Shown: positions 37,895 through 47,081 of the stretch, piece after piece
How positions within the stretch are numbered: the first letter of the stretch is position 1
How the letters are laid out: every line of letters starts with the position of its first letter
From: Elusimicrobia bacterium GWA2_56_46
GTDB taxonomy: Bacteria; Elusimicrobiota; Elusimicrobia; Elusimicrobiales; UBA9959
DNA length: 64,000 nt
NCBI GenBank assembly: GCA_001799575.1
Contig: MGTT01000015.1
Coordinates: forward strand, 140,801-204,800
Direction of reading: 5' to 3'
Position numbers and translations under genes: made by a program
The notes under the pieces: model-generated
Told to the model about the DNA's origin: nothing
The model's database searches: none
The model's input: only the letters and a program-made list of their open reading frames with translations

Positions 37895-39514
37895 ATGGCC
37901 AACGCGACAGTGGCGGACTCAGGACGGGTGTCCGCGGAACTTGGGAATATAGGTATAAGAACCTCCGGCGCCGTTCATGTGAATCTTTGCGCGCCGGTGC
38001 TGTATGAACACATAATCTCCAGGGGGGAAGGCGTGATCGCCCAGAACGGCCCCGTTGTCGCGCGCACCGGCGCCCATACCGCCCGCGCGGCCCAGGACAA
38101 GTTCATCGTGAAACGGGAGCCCAGCGCCGCCCAGATCTGGTGGGGCGCCTATAACGTGCCGTTCGAAGCCGGGAAGTTCGACAGGCTCTACGGAAAAATA
38201 ACCGCGTACTTCAAAGACAAGGATATATACGTGAGGGACTGCTGGGCGGGTTCCGACCTTCAGCATCGCCTGCCCGTGCGCATCATCACCGAGTACGCCT
38301 GGCATAACCTGTTCGCCGGCCATATGTTCCTCGGGCCCTCCTGCGAGGCCGCCCTGCAGAAACACGACCCGCAGTTCACCGTTATCTGCGCGCCCGGCTG
38401 CAAGGCCGAGCCCGCAGTGGACGGAACCAGGAGTTCCACTTTCATTCTGGTGGATTTTGAGAAGAAAACGGTCATAATAGGCGGAACGGCTTACGCGGGC
38501 GAGATAAAAAAATCTATCTTCACCGTGATGAACTATCTGCTGCCGCTCAAGGGCGTAATGCCGATGCACTGCTCGGCCAATATAGGAGGAGCCGGGGACA
38601 CCGCGCTGTTCTTCGGTCTGTCCGGCACCGGCAAGACCACCCTTTCCTCGGATTCCGGCCGGCGGCTGATCGGCGACGATGAACACGGCTGGACGGACGA
38701 CGGTATTTTTAACTTCGAGGGCGGCTGTTACGCCAAAGTAATCAACCTTTCCCCTGAGGCGGAGCCTAAGATCCACGCGGCCACGCGCCGCTTCGGCACG
38801 GTGCTGGAGAACGTGGTCTATGATCCCCGCACAAGAGAATTGGATCTCGGGGACGGTTCCATAACCGAGAACACGCGCGCCGGCTATCCGCTGGAATACA
38901 TAGATAACGCCGTCAGGGGCGAATATTTTGCGCATCCGAAGAACATCATTATGCTGACCTACGACGCTTTCGGAGTGCTGCCCCCCATCTCTAAGCTTTC
39001 CTATGAGCAGGCTATGTACCACTTCATTTCCGGCTACACCGCCAAAGTGGCGAATACCGAGATGGGCGTCAGGGAGCCCAGGGCGACATTCAGCGCCTGT
39101 TTCGGCGCGCCTTTCATGAGCCATCATCCTTCGGTTTACGCCGGCCTCCTGGAAAAGAAGATGCGCGCGCACAAGGTCAACTGCTGGCTGATAAACACGG
39201 GTTTGGCTGGCGGCCCATACGGGACAGGCAGGCGGATAAGCATACAGCACACCCGCGCTCTTCTTAACGGCGCCCTGAGCGGAGAGCTGGCGAATGTGAA
39301 ATTTGCGAAGGACGCGGTTTTCGGCTTTGAACTCCCGGTTTCCTGCCCCGGAGTGCCGCCGGAGATAATGGCCCCGCGCCTGGCCTGGAAGAGCGCCGCG
39401 GAGTATGACGCCAAGTGCGCCGAACTGGCCGGGCTCTTCGAGAAAAACTTCGGGCAGTTCAATGTTTCGGATAAGAGGATAACGGAAGCCGGTCCCGCGG
39501 TCCGGAATAGCTGA
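37895..39514 (+). CDS. pckA: phosphoenolpyruvate carboxykinase (ATP)
   Basis: 539 residues. Interconverts oxaloacetate + ATP and PEP + CO2 + ADP. Kinase-1a P-loop FFGLSGTGKTTLS, kinase-2 GDDEHGW, and the substrate segments RIITEYAWHNLFAGHMF and MPMHCSANIGGAGD are clear. In anaerobes it often runs toward oxaloacetate to save energy. It forms a probable operon with the aminotransferase gene. Ribosome site GAGGAG. Confidence 0.95.
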   Translation: MANATVADSGRVSAELGNIGIRTSGAVHVNLCAPVLYEHIISRGEGVIAQNGPVVARTGAHTARAAQDKFIVKREPSAAQIWWGAYNVPFEAGKFDRLYGKITAYFKDKDIYVRDCWAGSDLQHRLPVRIITEYAWHNLFAGHMFLGPSCEAALQKHDPQFTVICAPGCKAEPAVDGTRSSTFILVDFEKKTVIIGGTAYAGEIKKSIFTVMNYLLPLKGVMPMHCSANIGGAGDTALFFGLSGTGKTTLSSDSGRRLIGDDEHGWTDDGIFNFEGGCYAKVINLSPEAEPKIHAATRRFGTVLENVVYDPRTRELDLGDGSITENTRAGYPLEYIDNAVRGEYFAHPKNIIMLTYDAFGVLPPISKLSYEQAMYHFISGYTAKVANTEMGVREPRATFSACFGAPFMSHHPSVYAGLLEKKMRAHKVNCWLINTGLAGGPYGTGRRISIQHTRALLNGALSGELANVKFAKDAVFGFELPVSCPGVPPEIMAPRLAWKSAAEYDAKCAELAGLFEKNFGQFNVSDKRITEAGPAVRNS

Positions 39515-39526
39515 AAAACAATTTCA

Positions 39527-39557
39527 TTGACAAACGCAATGGAAAATAAGGTAATAT
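39527..39557 (+). promoter_or_regulatory. promoter of the SWIB gene
   Basis: TTGACA (39527-39532), 19 bp, TAATAT (39552-39557). A strong AGGAGG lies before the ATG at 39597. Confidence 0.6.
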
Positions 39558-39596
39558 CTCTTTAGTCAGCAACAAACCCTATAGGAGGAAGTACAA

Positions 39597-39857
39597 ATGC
39601 CCGCAGCTAAAACAAACTCGAAGTTCATGGCCCCCATCACCCCGGACGCCGTTCTGGCGGAAGTGGTCGGCTCCAAGCCCATTCCCAGGACCGAAATCGT
39701 AAAGAAACTCTGGGCCTACATCAAGAAGAACAACCTTCAGGACAAAAAGAACAGAAGGATGATCAACGGCGATGAGAAGCTCACCAAAGTGTTCAACGGC
39801 AAGAAACAGGTCAGCATGTTCGAAATTGCCAAACTGATCGGCAAACACGCGAAATAA
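39597..39857 (+). CDS. SWIB/MDM2 domain protein
   Basis: 86 residues that are nearly all a SWIB domain: FMAPITPDAVLAEVVGSKPI, RTEIVKKLWAYIKKNNLQD, MINGDEKLTKVF and FEIAKLIGKHAK. SWIB is best known from eukaryotic SWI/SNF and appears in chlamydiae (fused to topoisomerase or alone) and some other bacteria; it is thought to act in chromatin or DNA-linked roles. It stands alone with its own promoter and terminator, suggesting steady expression. Confidence 0.9.
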   Translation: MPAAKTNSKFMAPITPDAVLAEVVGSKPIPRTEIVKKLWAYIKKNNLQDKKNRRMINGDEKLTKVFNGKKQVSMFEIAKLIGKHAK

Positions 39858-39878
39858 GCGGCTTAACCGGCAGATATT

Positions 39879-39936
39879 AACGTCGTCCTCGAAAGGGGCC
39901 GGCGTTTTTATTTAAAAAGGTGCCTGGCACCTTTTG
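39879..39936. terminator. two terminators between convergent genes
   Basis: AACGTCG…CGGCGTT (39879-39906) followed by T5 serves the SWIB gene. AAAAGGTGCC/GGCACCTTTT (39915-39935) is nearly symmetrical and serves the - strand GGDEF gene. Confidence 0.7.
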
Positions 39937-39940
39937 GGGG

Positions 39941-41659
39941 TCAGTCTTTGCGGCGGTCTACTATGTAGGCGCTTTTCTCGCGGCCTTTGGCGGCCTTTTT
40001 CAGCTCCGAGCCGATATTGCTGACCTGGGCGAACGAAGCCAGGGGGCGGATGGTGTTGTGGACTATGCCTATGGAGATGGAAAGGAAAGGAAACTGTTTA
40101 ATATTGCCCTGGCGGTCGGTGGAGACTATATGGCCGCGTTCCCGGTCTTCCCTGGTGTAGAAAGAGGGAGAGATCTCGTCGAAAGCCGCCGCTATGCGAC
40201 CAGCAAGCTCCTCGGCTTTCCCGAATTCGGTGATGATGATGAAGTCGTCGCCGCCGATATGTCCTATAAAGTCCCTGGAGTTTTCATTCCGGATAGTGAG
40301 CTTGACAAGCAGGTTGGCCGTGGCCTTGAGGACGCGGTCGCCGGCCTCGAACCCGTAAATATCGTTGAAGGCCTTGAAATTGTTCAGGTCCAGGTAAAGG
40401 ACGGCAAAGGAGCTGCCCTGCCGGATCTCGCGCTCTACCCTGGCCTGGATGGAGGGGTTGCCGGGGAGTTTTGAAAGAGGGTTGGTGTCCAGAACCTGCT
40501 TGTTGCGCTTGAGGATCATGCGGATGCGGGCGACAAGCTCGTCCGTATCCACCGGTTTTATGAGGTAGTCGTCTATGCCCATGCTCAGGCCCTTGAGCTT
40601 GGTTTTTTTCTCGCCGTAGGCGGTGCAGATGATGATCGGTATATGGGCGAAAAGAGGGTTGTCTTTCAGATCCTGCGCGACCGTCAGACCGTCTTTAAGC
40701 GGCATATTATAGTCAAGCACCGCGATGTCGGGGTGCGTCTCAAAAATAACCCGCAGGGCCTCCCGCCCGTCGCTGGCGATAAAAACCTCGAAACCGGCGG
40801 CCTCCACCGTCTCTTTCATCAGAAGCAGCAGTTCCGTCTGGTCGTCCGCCAGCAGAACCCTGGGCCTGGACGGTTTTGACGCTTCCCCGTCCGCCGGTAA
40901 CCCGTTTTCCCCGGTCTCTTTTTCTATAACGGAGAGAAGGAGGTCTCCGGGCAGCTCCCTGGCGATGAGTTCGGGCAGGCCGGTGAGCAGGCCGCGCTCC
41001 TGGAAATTGTTAAAGCGCAGGGCGCTGATCACGATAACGGGAATCGCCGCCGTGCCGGTTTCCCTGCGCAGTTCGTCCAGCAGCCGGAAGCCGTTTTGTT
41101 TGGGCATCAGGATGTCCAGCAGGATCACTCCCGGCCGCTCGTTTTTTGCCGCCGCCGCCGCCCGGAGGGGGTCGTTGATCACAACGGGCCTGTAATTGTT
41201 GGACTCCAGGAACATCCTGACCAGTTCCGAGAATTCCTCGTCGGAGTCGGCGATCAACACGGTCACCGGACGGTTTTTGTCCGGTTTGGGGGCCGCATTC
41301 AGGAGCGCGGCTTTCAGGGCCTCGAAGTCCAGGGGTTTGGTAAGATACGCCTTGACGCCCGGCGCGGGCCCGGTCAGGAGATCCGCTTCCGGCGTTATGG
41401 AGAAAACCACTATCTTCTGGTTTTCCGTCAGGATGTTTTTTTTCAACTCGGACAGGAGATCCAGGGGATCGAAAGTTCCGGACAGAATGTCCAGGAGAAC
41501 CAGATCCGGTTTCCAGTCCCTGACGGAGTCCAGGATTTCCCGGCAGGCGTCGGCGCTCCTGACCGCCCAGGCTTTGCTTTCCAGAAAAACCCTGAGTTCG
41601 GCGGCATGTCCGGAGTACGCGCCGGCGAGAAGTATTTTCTTTCCCAGACCCTCTTCCAT
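39941..41659 (-). CDS. three-receiver response regulator with GGDEF output
   Basis: 572 residues. REC1 (about 8-125, phospho-Asp region LVLLDIL), REC2 (about 130-245, ILLDILMPKQNG), REC3 (about 268-385, LLADDQTELL, AVLDYNMPLKDG and K in YLIKPVD), then a diguanylate cyclase domain (about 395-565) with YLDLNNFKAFNDIYGFEAGD and GGDDF in place of GGDEF/GGEEF. GGDDF may still be active. REC1 lacks the usual paired acidic residues at its N-terminus. No cognate kinase is nearby. It runs divergently from the ATP synthase operon. Confidence 0.88.
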   Translation of the reverse strand: MEEGLGKKILLAGAYSGHAAELRVFLESKAWAVRSADACREILDSVRDWKPDLVLLDILSGTFDPLDLLSELKKNILTENQKIVVFSITPEADLLTGPAPGVKAYLTKPLDFEALKAALLNAAPKPDKNRPVTVLIADSDEEFSELVRMFLESNNYRPVVINDPLRAAAAAKNERPGVILLDILMPKQNGFRLLDELRRETGTAAIPVIVISALRFNNFQERGLLTGLPELIARELPGDLLLSVIEKETGENGLPADGEASKPSRPRVLLADDQTELLLLMKETVEAAGFEVFIASDGREALRVIFETHPDIAVLDYNMPLKDGLTVAQDLKDNPLFAHIPIIICTAYGEKKTKLKGLSMGIDDYLIKPVDTDELVARIRMILKRNKQVLDTNPLSKLPGNPSIQARVEREIRQGSSFAVLYLDLNNFKAFNDIYGFEAGDRVLKATANLLVKLTIRNENSRDFIGHIGGDDFIIITEFGKAEELAGRIAAAFDEISPSFYTREDRERGHIVSTDRQGNIKQFPFLSISIGIVHNTIRPLASFAQVSNIGSELKKAAKGREKSAYIVDRRKD

Positions 41660-41684
41660 AAAACTGATTCTAACATTTATTTAG

Positions 41685-41696
41685 TAAACTTATGTA
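41685..41696 (+). promoter_or_regulatory. -10 element at the head of the ATP synthase operon
   Basis: TAAACT (41685-41690) is 6 nt before ATG 41697 and there is no Shine-Dalgarno sequence, so the operon message is probably leaderless. Confidence 0.45.
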
Positions 41697-41954
41697 ATGA
41701 AAGACGGGGACGAGACGGGCTACTATAAGTACGCCCAGATAGGGCTGGAACTGGCCGGCGGCGTGGGCCTTGGTTTCTGGGCCGGCTACCGGCTGGATCT
41801 CCGGTTCGGCTCTTCGCCGTGGCTGATGCTTGCCGGTTCCGCCGCGGGGCTGGCCGCCGGTTTTTTTCTGGTTCTCAGGGAACTTCCCGGGGAAAAGGAT
41901 TTCAGCGCGGGGGCGGCCAGGGGCGGAAAAAAAGGCGGGGGAGCAAAACAATGA
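41697..41954 (+). CDS. AtpZ/AtpI-type small membrane protein
   Basis: 85 residues with two membrane helices (IGLELAGGVGLGFWAGYRLD and WLMLAGSAAGLAAGFFLVL), the AtpZ (putative F0F1-ATPase subunit) pattern; Gly/Lys-rich tail. AtpZ/AtpI assist c-ring assembly or Mg2+/Ca2+ uptake. First gene of the atp operon; its stop overlaps the next start. Confidence 0.75.
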   Translation: MKDGDETGYYKYAQIGLELAGGVGLGFWAGYRLDLRFGSSPWLMLAGSAAGLAAGFFLVLRELPGEKDFSAGAARGGKKGGGAKQ

Positions 41955-42241
41955 TGGACTCGGCCTGGTCCGCGGCCGCCTGGGGGGCGGCGTTCGGGAC
42001 GCTGAACGGCTGGACGGCGCGCCGGGCCCTGCGGAGCGCGCTGGATAAGCCGGACAAGGTTTTCTACGCCGTCTTTACCGCCGGGTTTTTATGGCGGCTG
42101 CTTTTTCTCGTCGGAGCGGTTTGGCTTCTCCGGGATAAAAAGTATATAATCTTACTCCCGTTCTCCGGGGTTCTTATTTTCACACAGTTCATGTTCGAGG
42201 CGGTTCCTTTAAGGAAACATGGAACTAAAGACAATACTTGA
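41951..42241 (+). CDS. AtpI-like membrane protein
   Basis: 96 residues, probably three membrane helices (AWSAAAWGAAFGTLNGW, VFYAVFTAGFLWRLLFLVGA, YIILLPFSGVLIFTQFMF). Position between atpZ and atpB and topology match the ATP synthase I protein. The start is ATG 41951 (or 41954), overlapping atpZ. It overlaps atpB by 23 bp. Confidence 0.65.
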   Translation: MMDSAWSAAAWGAAFGTLNGWTARRALRSALDKPDKVFYAVFTAGFLWRLLFLVGAVWLLRDKKYIILLPFSGVLIFTQFMFEAVPLRKHGTKDNT

Positions 42242-42983
42242 GCACCATATCGTGGACCGCATCTGGGCCTTTTTCAGCCTCGGTCCGCTGACGCTGCCTT
42301 TTTCAAAACACGTCCTGATGATGCTCCTCGCGGCTTTTATCCTGGCGGTATTTTTTCCGCCGCTTATCAGGAGCAGAAAACCCGCGCTGGCCCCTTTCCG
42401 GGCCATGATCGAGATCATCGTCCTTTTCCTGCGGGACGAGGTGGTCGGCCCGAATCTCGGATCGAAGACGGGCGCTTATCTGCCGTATTTCGCCACGCTG
42501 TTCTTCTTTATACTGCTGCTGAATCTGGGCGGGCTTGTGCCCTACGGCGCGACCGCCACCGGTAACCTGGCGGTCACCGGCGGTCTGGCTCTGACGACCT
42601 TCGTGCTGTTGAATTTCGCCGGAATGAGGGAGCAGGGTGTGCTCGCTTACTTCGGGCACCTCGTTCCCAGGGGCGTTCCGGGCTGGCTGTATCCCCTGCT
42701 GTTTCCGATAGAGCTGCTGGGCATGGTTACCAAAACTTTCGCGTTGTGCGTCCGTCTGTTCGCAAATATGATAGGCGGCCATATAGTCATTCTGGCGTTT
42801 ATCGGGCTCATTTTTATATTCGGAGGACTGAACCCGGTTCTTGGCCTGGGGGTCACGGCCCCGGTCGCGGTGGCGCTGAGCCTTTTCGTAATGCTGCTGG
42901 AGCTGTTTGTGGCGTTCCTGCAGGCGTATATTTTCACTTTTCTGACGGCTATTTTTGTCGGCGCGGCGATGCATCCGCATTAA
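42219..42983 (+). CDS. atpB: F1Fo ATP synthase subunit a
   Basis: 254 residues, five to six membrane helices. The essential Arg lies in ALCVRLFANMIGGHIV; LQAYIFTFLTAIFVGAA is the typical last helix. Forms the proton half-channels against the c ring. Followed by a 110-bp gap filled with a mirrored heptamer array. Confidence 0.95.
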   Translation: MELKTILEHHIVDRIWAFFSLGPLTLPFSKHVLMMLLAAFILAVFFPPLIRSRKPALAPFRAMIEIIVLFLRDEVVGPNLGSKTGAYLPYFATLFFFILLLNLGGLVPYGATATGNLAVTGGLALTTFVLLNFAGMREQGVLAYFGHLVPRGVPGWLYPLLFPIELLGMVTKTFALCVRLFANMIGGHIVILAFIGLIFIFGGLNPVLGLGVTAPVAVALSLFVMLLELFVAFLQAYIFTFLTAIFVGAAMHPH

Positions 42984-42987
42984 CAGA

Positions 42988-43076
42988 AAGTGGTCAGTGA
43001 ACAGTGGTCAGAGGACAGTTGCGGTGGAGGTTCTTGTTTATTACTGATCACTGGTCGTTGACTACTGATCACTATA
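42988..43076. repeat. mirrored heptamer array between atpB and atpE
   Basis: + arm AGTGGTC AGTGAAC AGTGGTC AGAGGAC, 20-nt spacer, - arm ACTGATCACTGGTCGTTGAC and onward. Can fold as a hairpin in the operon mRNA and could tune the a:c subunit ratio. Confidence 0.8.
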
Positions 43077-43096
43077 GTTAAAACTGGAGGAATAAA

Positions 43097-43393
43097 ATGA
43101 ACGATATGACATTTATAGGACTGGGCTACATAGGCGCGGGTATAGGCGCGGGCCTGACTCTCGTCGGCGCGGGGCTCGGCATCGGCAAGCTGGCCGCCAG
43201 CGCCCTTGAAGGAACCGCCAGGCAGCCTGAAGCGGGCGGCGCTTTGAGAACCACGATGATCATCGCCGCGGCCCTCATAGAGGGGCTCGCTTTCTTCGCG
43301 CTGGTCATCTGCCTGCTGGCCGTGATGAACTTCGCCATGCCCAAGGCGGAAGTTCCCGCCGGAACGGCCGCGCAGACAGAAGCTCATCGGTAA
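43097..43393 (+). CDS. atpE: F1Fo ATP synthase subunit c
   Basis: 98 residues, two hydrophobic hairpin helices joined by the polar loop ARQPEA. The ion-binding carboxylate is Glu62 in AALIEGLAFFALV. EGL rather than ES(T), and no Gln in the first helix, point to protons rather than Na+ as coupling ion. A good GGAGG precedes the ATG. The 18-residue C-terminal extension (KAEVPAGTAAQTEAHR) is longer than usual. Confidence 0.95.
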   Translation: MNDMTFIGLGYIGAGIGAGLTLVGAGLGIGKLAASALEGTARQPEAGGALRTTMIIAAALIEGLAFFALVICLLAVMNFAMPKAEVPAGTAAQTEAHR

Positions 43394-43397
43394 CCAG

Positions 43398-43486
43398 TGC
43401 TCAGTGTGCAGTGGTCAGTGGACAACGGGGACATCGTCTCCGCGGTTTCCACCCTGACCACTGATCACTGGCCACTACACACAGGA
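43398..43486. repeat. mirrored heptamer array between atpE and atpF
   Basis: + arm AGTGCTC AGTGTGC AGTGGTC AGTGGAC, GC-rich spacer, - arm CTGACCACTGATCACTGGCC. Second array in the same operon, same heptamer family. Confidence 0.8.
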
Positions 43487-43493
43487 GTCTCCC

Positions 43494-44006
43494 ATGGAAG
43501 CATTGATACGGCCGGAATTCGGGCTGATGTTCTGGACCATACTTATATTCGTCCTGCTGGTTATGATCCTTTCCAAAACCGCCTGGAAACCGCTTATGAA
43601 AGCGGTGGAGGAGCGGGAGCACGCCATACGCCGCGACCGTGAAAGCGCGGAAAAGGCCAGGGCCGAAGCCGAAAAAATAAAAGCGGAACTCGAACAGTCC
43701 ATGGCTTCTTTCAAGGCCGGGGTGGAACGCCGTCTCGCTGAAGCCGGCGAAGAAGGGAACAGGGAACGGCTGCTCGTGATAGAGGACGCCCGCAAAAGCG
43801 CCGCTTTGCTTATCGAGTCCGCCAGGAAAGAACTGGAGACCAGCAGGAACGACCTGGCGAGAGAACTAAAAGAGAAAGTGGCGGAGATCGCTTTTATGGC
43901 GGCTGAAAAAGTCCTGCTTAAAACCATAGACCAGAAAGCCAATACGGAACTGGTGGGACGGTTCCTTAAAGAGCTGGAAAGCAAGGACGCGAAATATAAG
44001 CTATGA
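43494..44006 (+). CDS. atpF: F1Fo ATP synthase subunit b
   Basis: 170 residues: one N-terminal membrane helix (FGLMFWTILIFVLLVMIL) and a long charged coiled coil (EKARAEAEKIKAELEQSM…) forming the peripheral stalk. Stop overlaps the delta start by ATGA. Ribosome site AGGAG. Confidence 0.93.
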   Translation: MEALIRPEFGLMFWTILIFVLLVMILSKTAWKPLMKAVEEREHAIRRDRESAEKARAEAEKIKAELEQSMASFKAGVERRLAEAGEEGNRERLLVIEDARKSAALLIESARKELETSRNDLARELKEKVAEIAFMAAEKVLLKTIDQKANTELVGRFLKELESKDAKYKL

Positions 44007-44554
44007 AATCCGCGGATAAAACATTGTCAAAGCGCTACGCCAGGGCCTACATGGATCTTGGACGCGTTTCCGACAAACCCGGCGAAGCCGCGGCCGGCGC
44101 GCGGATAGCGGAGCTGGAAAAAGTCCGCAACGCGGCAAGCCAGTTCAGGCGGATTTTCCTTCATCCGCTTGTCGGCTGCGACGACAAGAACGAAATCCTG
44201 GCCCGGCTTCTTTCCAAAGAACTTATGGTTTCGCGGGCCGCGGGCTTTGTACGGCTGCTGATAAGGGAAAACAGATTCTATCTGCTGGAGGCCATCCTTG
44301 AGGACTGCATGAGGTTGTATAACGAATACGCCGGGTTGGCGCGGGCGGACGTGGTTTCCCGTCATCCGCTCAGCGGGGAAGAACTGAGGCGTATAGGGGC
44401 GGCGTTATCCGCGTCCACCGGCAGGAAAGCCCATCTTACACAGATAGTGTCGGAAAGGGTGCTGGGCGGAGTTGAAATACGGCTGGGCGATCTGCTCATA
44501 GACGCCACGGTGAAAGGCAGGTTGGAAAGATTAAAGAACAGCATTATAATTTAG
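44003..44554 (+). CDS. atpH: F1Fo ATP synthase subunit delta
   Basis: 183 residues. KRYARAYMDLG at the N-terminus, the helical bundle, and the C-terminal signature VSERVLGGVEIRLGDLLIDA then TVKGRLERLK. Links the b stalk to the F1 crown. Confidence 0.93.
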   Translation: MKSADKTLSKRYARAYMDLGRVSDKPGEAAAGARIAELEKVRNAASQFRRIFLHPLVGCDDKNEILARLLSKELMVSRAAGFVRLLIRENRFYLLEAILEDCMRLYNEYAGLARADVVSRHPLSGEELRRIGAALSASTGRKAHLTQIVSERVLGGVEIRLGDLLIDATVKGRLERLKNSIII

Positions 44555-44555
44555 G

Positions 44556-44600
44556 AGTGGAGAGCGGTTCCGCCCACTAACCACGAGCCACTAATCACTT
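44556..44600. repeat. degenerate heptamer array between atpH and atpA
   Basis: AGTGGAGAGCGG…CCACTAACCACGAGCCACTA: short mirrored remnants of the GTGGTCA family. Confidence 0.5.
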
Positions 44601-44616
44601 CCCCTGGAGAGGAACT

Positions 44617-46131
44617 ATGATAAGACCTGAAGAGATAACCGATATCATCAAAAGCAGGATCCGGCAATTCGTTCCCGAGGCGGAACTGTCCGAGACCGGA
44701 CAGGTTCTGCAGATGGGCGACGGGATCGCCAGGGTGTACGGCCTGAATAACGCGGTCATAGGCGAACTGGTGGAGTTTGAGGGCGGCGTCTCCGGTATGG
44801 TGCTCAATATCGAGCGCGAGAACGTGGGCGTGGTGGTCATGGGGCATGACGCGCTTATCCGCGAAGGCGACCGCGTGAAGCGGACCAATCGCGTTATGGA
44901 AGTGCCCGTGGGGCCTGAGCTTGTCGGCCGGGTTGTGGATCCCCTGGGCAGTCCCATTGACGGCAAGGGGCCTATTAACGCGAAAAAAAGACGCCCCGTG
45001 GAAATAATCGCGCCCGGTGTGCTGGAACGTGCTCCGGTAAAGGAAGCCCTTCAGACCGGCATCAAGGCCGTGGACGGCATGATCCCGATAGGCCGCGGCC
45101 AGAGAGAGCTCATAATCGGAGACCGGCAGACAGGCAAAACCGCCATAGCGATAGACGCCATAATAAACCAGAAGAACGAACCCGCGGAGAGGCGCCCCAT
45201 CTGCATTTACGTGGTCATCGGCCAGAAAGAGTCCACCGTGGCCAGGGTGGCCAGGACTCTGGAAGAGCACGGGGCGATGGAATATTCCATTATTGTTTCG
45301 GCCACCGCCTCGCAGCCGGCCTCGCTCCTGTATCTCGCGCCCTATTCCGCCTGCGCCATGGCCGAGGGGTTCCTGTGGGAGGGAAAGCACGCCCTGATAA
45401 TATACGACGATCTTTCCAAGCACGCGCAGGCTTACCGGCAGATGTCGCTGCTTCTCCGCCGGCCGCCCGGCCGGGAAGCGTATCCCGGAGACGTGTTTTA
45501 TCTCCATTCCCGGCTTCTGGAGCGAGCCTGCAAGCTTTCGGACAAGAACGGCGGAGGATCCATCACGGCCCTGCCTATAATCGAGACTCAGGCCAATGAC
45601 GTTACGGCTTATATCCCGACCAATGTGATCTCCATCACCGACGGACAGATCTATCTTGAGCCGTCCCTGTTCCACTCCGGGATCAGACCGGCGGTCAACG
45701 TGGGTATTTCCGTGTCCCGCGTGGGCGGCTCGGCCCAGATCAAAGCCATGCGCCAGGTGGCGGGGCGGCTCAGATCCGACCTTGCCCAGTATAACGAACT
45801 GGCGGCTTTCTCGCAGTTCGGTTCCGACCTGGATAAGGCCAGCATGGAGCAGCTTAAGCGCGGCGAACGGCTGGTGGAACTGCTCAAACAGGAACAATAC
45901 AAACCCATGCCGGCGGCCGAGCAGGTGGTGGTTTTTTTCGCCGGCACGCGGGGGTATCTGGACGATGTGGATCTGCCCAGGATCAAGAAATTCGAGGCGG
46001 GCCTGCTCAAGTTCGTCAGGGAGAAATATTCCAACGTTCTTGAAGAGATCGTCCGGAAAAAACAGCTGGACGCTGAGCTTGAGAAGATGGTGTCCGGCGC
46101 GATAACGGAATTTAAAAAGAGTTTCGAATAA
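44617..46131 (+). CDS. atpA: F1Fo ATP synthase subunit alpha
   Basis: 504 residues. P-loop [15 protein letters not shown], the nucleotide-site segment [20 protein letters not shown] with the arginine-finger region further on ([15 protein letters not shown]), and the C-terminal helical domain. Ribosome site GGAGAGG. The next gene is the epimerase, not atpG. Confidence 0.97.
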   Translation: MIRPEEITDIIKSRIRQFVPEAELSETGQVLQMGDGIARVYGLNNAVIGELVEFEGGVSGMVLNIERENVGVVVMGHDALIREGDRVKRTNRVMEVPVGPELVGRVVDPLGSPIDGKGPINAKKRRPVEIIAPGVLERAPVKEALQTGIKAVDGMIPIGRGQRELIIGDRQTGKTAIAIDAIINQKNEPAERRPICIYVVIGQKESTVARVARTLEEHGAMEYSIIVSATASQPASLLYLAPYSACAMAEGFLWEGKHALIIYDDLSKHAQAYRQMSLLLRRPPGREAYPGDVFYLHSRLLERACKLSDKNGGGSITALPIIETQANDVTAYIPTNVISITDGQIYLEPSLFHSGIRPAVNVGISVSRVGGSAQIKAMRQVAGRLRSDLAQYNELAAFSQFGSDLDKASMEQLKRGERLVELLKQEQYKPMPAAEQVVVFFAGTRGYLDDVDLPRIKKFEAGLLKFVREKYSNVLEEIVRKKQLDAELEKMVSGAITEFKKSFE

Positions 46132-46151
46132 GTAATACGGGAGACAATGAA

Positions 46152-47072
46152 ATGAGATACCTGGTCACCGGCGGGGCGGGTTTTATAGGATCCAATCTGG
46201 CTTTCGCGCTTTGCGGAGAGCGCAAGGCTAAAGTGACCGTGCTGGATAATTTTTCCTCGGGGAATTTTAAGAACCTTATCGGTTTCGAGGGCGAAATCAT
46301 CTCCGACGATATTCAGAGCGACGCCTGGTTCCGGAAAGCCGGTCCGGTAGACGCCGTTTTCCACGAGGCCGCCGTCACCGACACCACGATCCACGACCAG
46401 AAAAAAATGATGGACGTGAATGTGGAAGGTTTCAGAAACGTGCTTCGTTTCGCGCTGGAGAACGGCGTCAAAAGGGTCGTTTACGCGTCTTCGGCCGGGG
46501 TTTACGGCAACGGAGAATGCCCCATGAAAGAGGGCCAGCCGCCCGTCCCCGAGAATGTCTACGGTTTTTCCAAAGCGATGATGGATAACGCGGCACGGGA
46601 GTTCGCGGCCGCGCACACGGACATGACCCTGGTGGGCCTGCGCTATTTTAACGTCTACGGCCCGCGGGAGTATTATAAAGGCAGCGCCGCCAGCATGATC
46701 TATCAGCTTTACCTGCAGATGAAGGCCGGCAAGCGGCCCAGGATCTTCAAGTTCGGGGAGCAGATGCGGGATTTTGTCTACGTGAAAGATATCGTGCGCG
46801 CCAATCTCAGCGCGCTGGACGCCGAAAAATCCTGCGTGGTCAACGCGGCCACCGGCACGCCGGAAAATTTCAACCGCGTCATAGACTGCCTCAATAAGGC
46901 CATGGGGACGGATCTTTCCCCGGAATATTTCGACAACCCTTACGGGTTTTTTCAGCTCAAGACCCAGGCCGATCTCAGGCACGCCAAGGCTTATCTGAAT
47001 TACCGGCCCGAGTGGAACCTTGAGAACGGCATAGCGGATTATATCGGGGAACTGAAGAAGAGCGGGATATAA
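46152..47072 (+). CDS. NAD-dependent epimerase, HldD (ADP-heptose 6-epimerase)-like, inside the atp operon
   Basis: 306 residues, extended SDR. TGGAGFIGSNL is the NAD site; catalytic YGFSKAMMDN (YxxxK) and YASSAGVYGNG are clear. YFNVYGPREYYKGSAASMIY with FKFGEQMRDFVYVKDIV is the pattern of ADP-L-glycero-D-manno-heptose 6-epimerase, which makes the LPS inner-core heptose. It is 20 bp after atpA and 10 bp before atpG in the same direction, so co-transcribed. The exact sugar needs testing. Confidence 0.8.
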   Translation: MRYLVTGGAGFIGSNLAFALCGERKAKVTVLDNFSSGNFKNLIGFEGEIISDDIQSDAWFRKAGPVDAVFHEAAVTDTTIHDQKKMMDVNVEGFRNVLRFALENGVKRVVYASSAGVYGNGECPMKEGQPPVPENVYGFSKAMMDNAAREFAAAHTDMTLVGLRYFNVYGPREYYKGSAASMIYQLYLQMKAGKRPRIFKFGEQMRDFVYVKDIVRANLSALDAEKSCVVNAATGTPENFNRVIDCLNKAMGTDLSPEYFDNPYGFFQLKTQADLRHAKAYLNYRPEWNLENGIADYIGELKKSGI

Positions 47073-47081
47073 AACTGATCT

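Noticed and set aside
37919-39250. 443-codon open frame on the - strand opposite pckA
   Set aside because: pckA is certain on the + strand; the opposite frame is a codon-bias shadow with no recognisable motifs or ribosome site. The same holds for long antisense frames opposite gyrA (21383-22519, 22556-23743), atpA (44551-45897), atpD (48146-49174) and pilQ (54626-55843).
42988-43486. CRISPR-like arrays in the atp operon
   Set aside because: Units are 7 bp without unique spacers of constant length, the arms are mirrored, and no cas genes are present.
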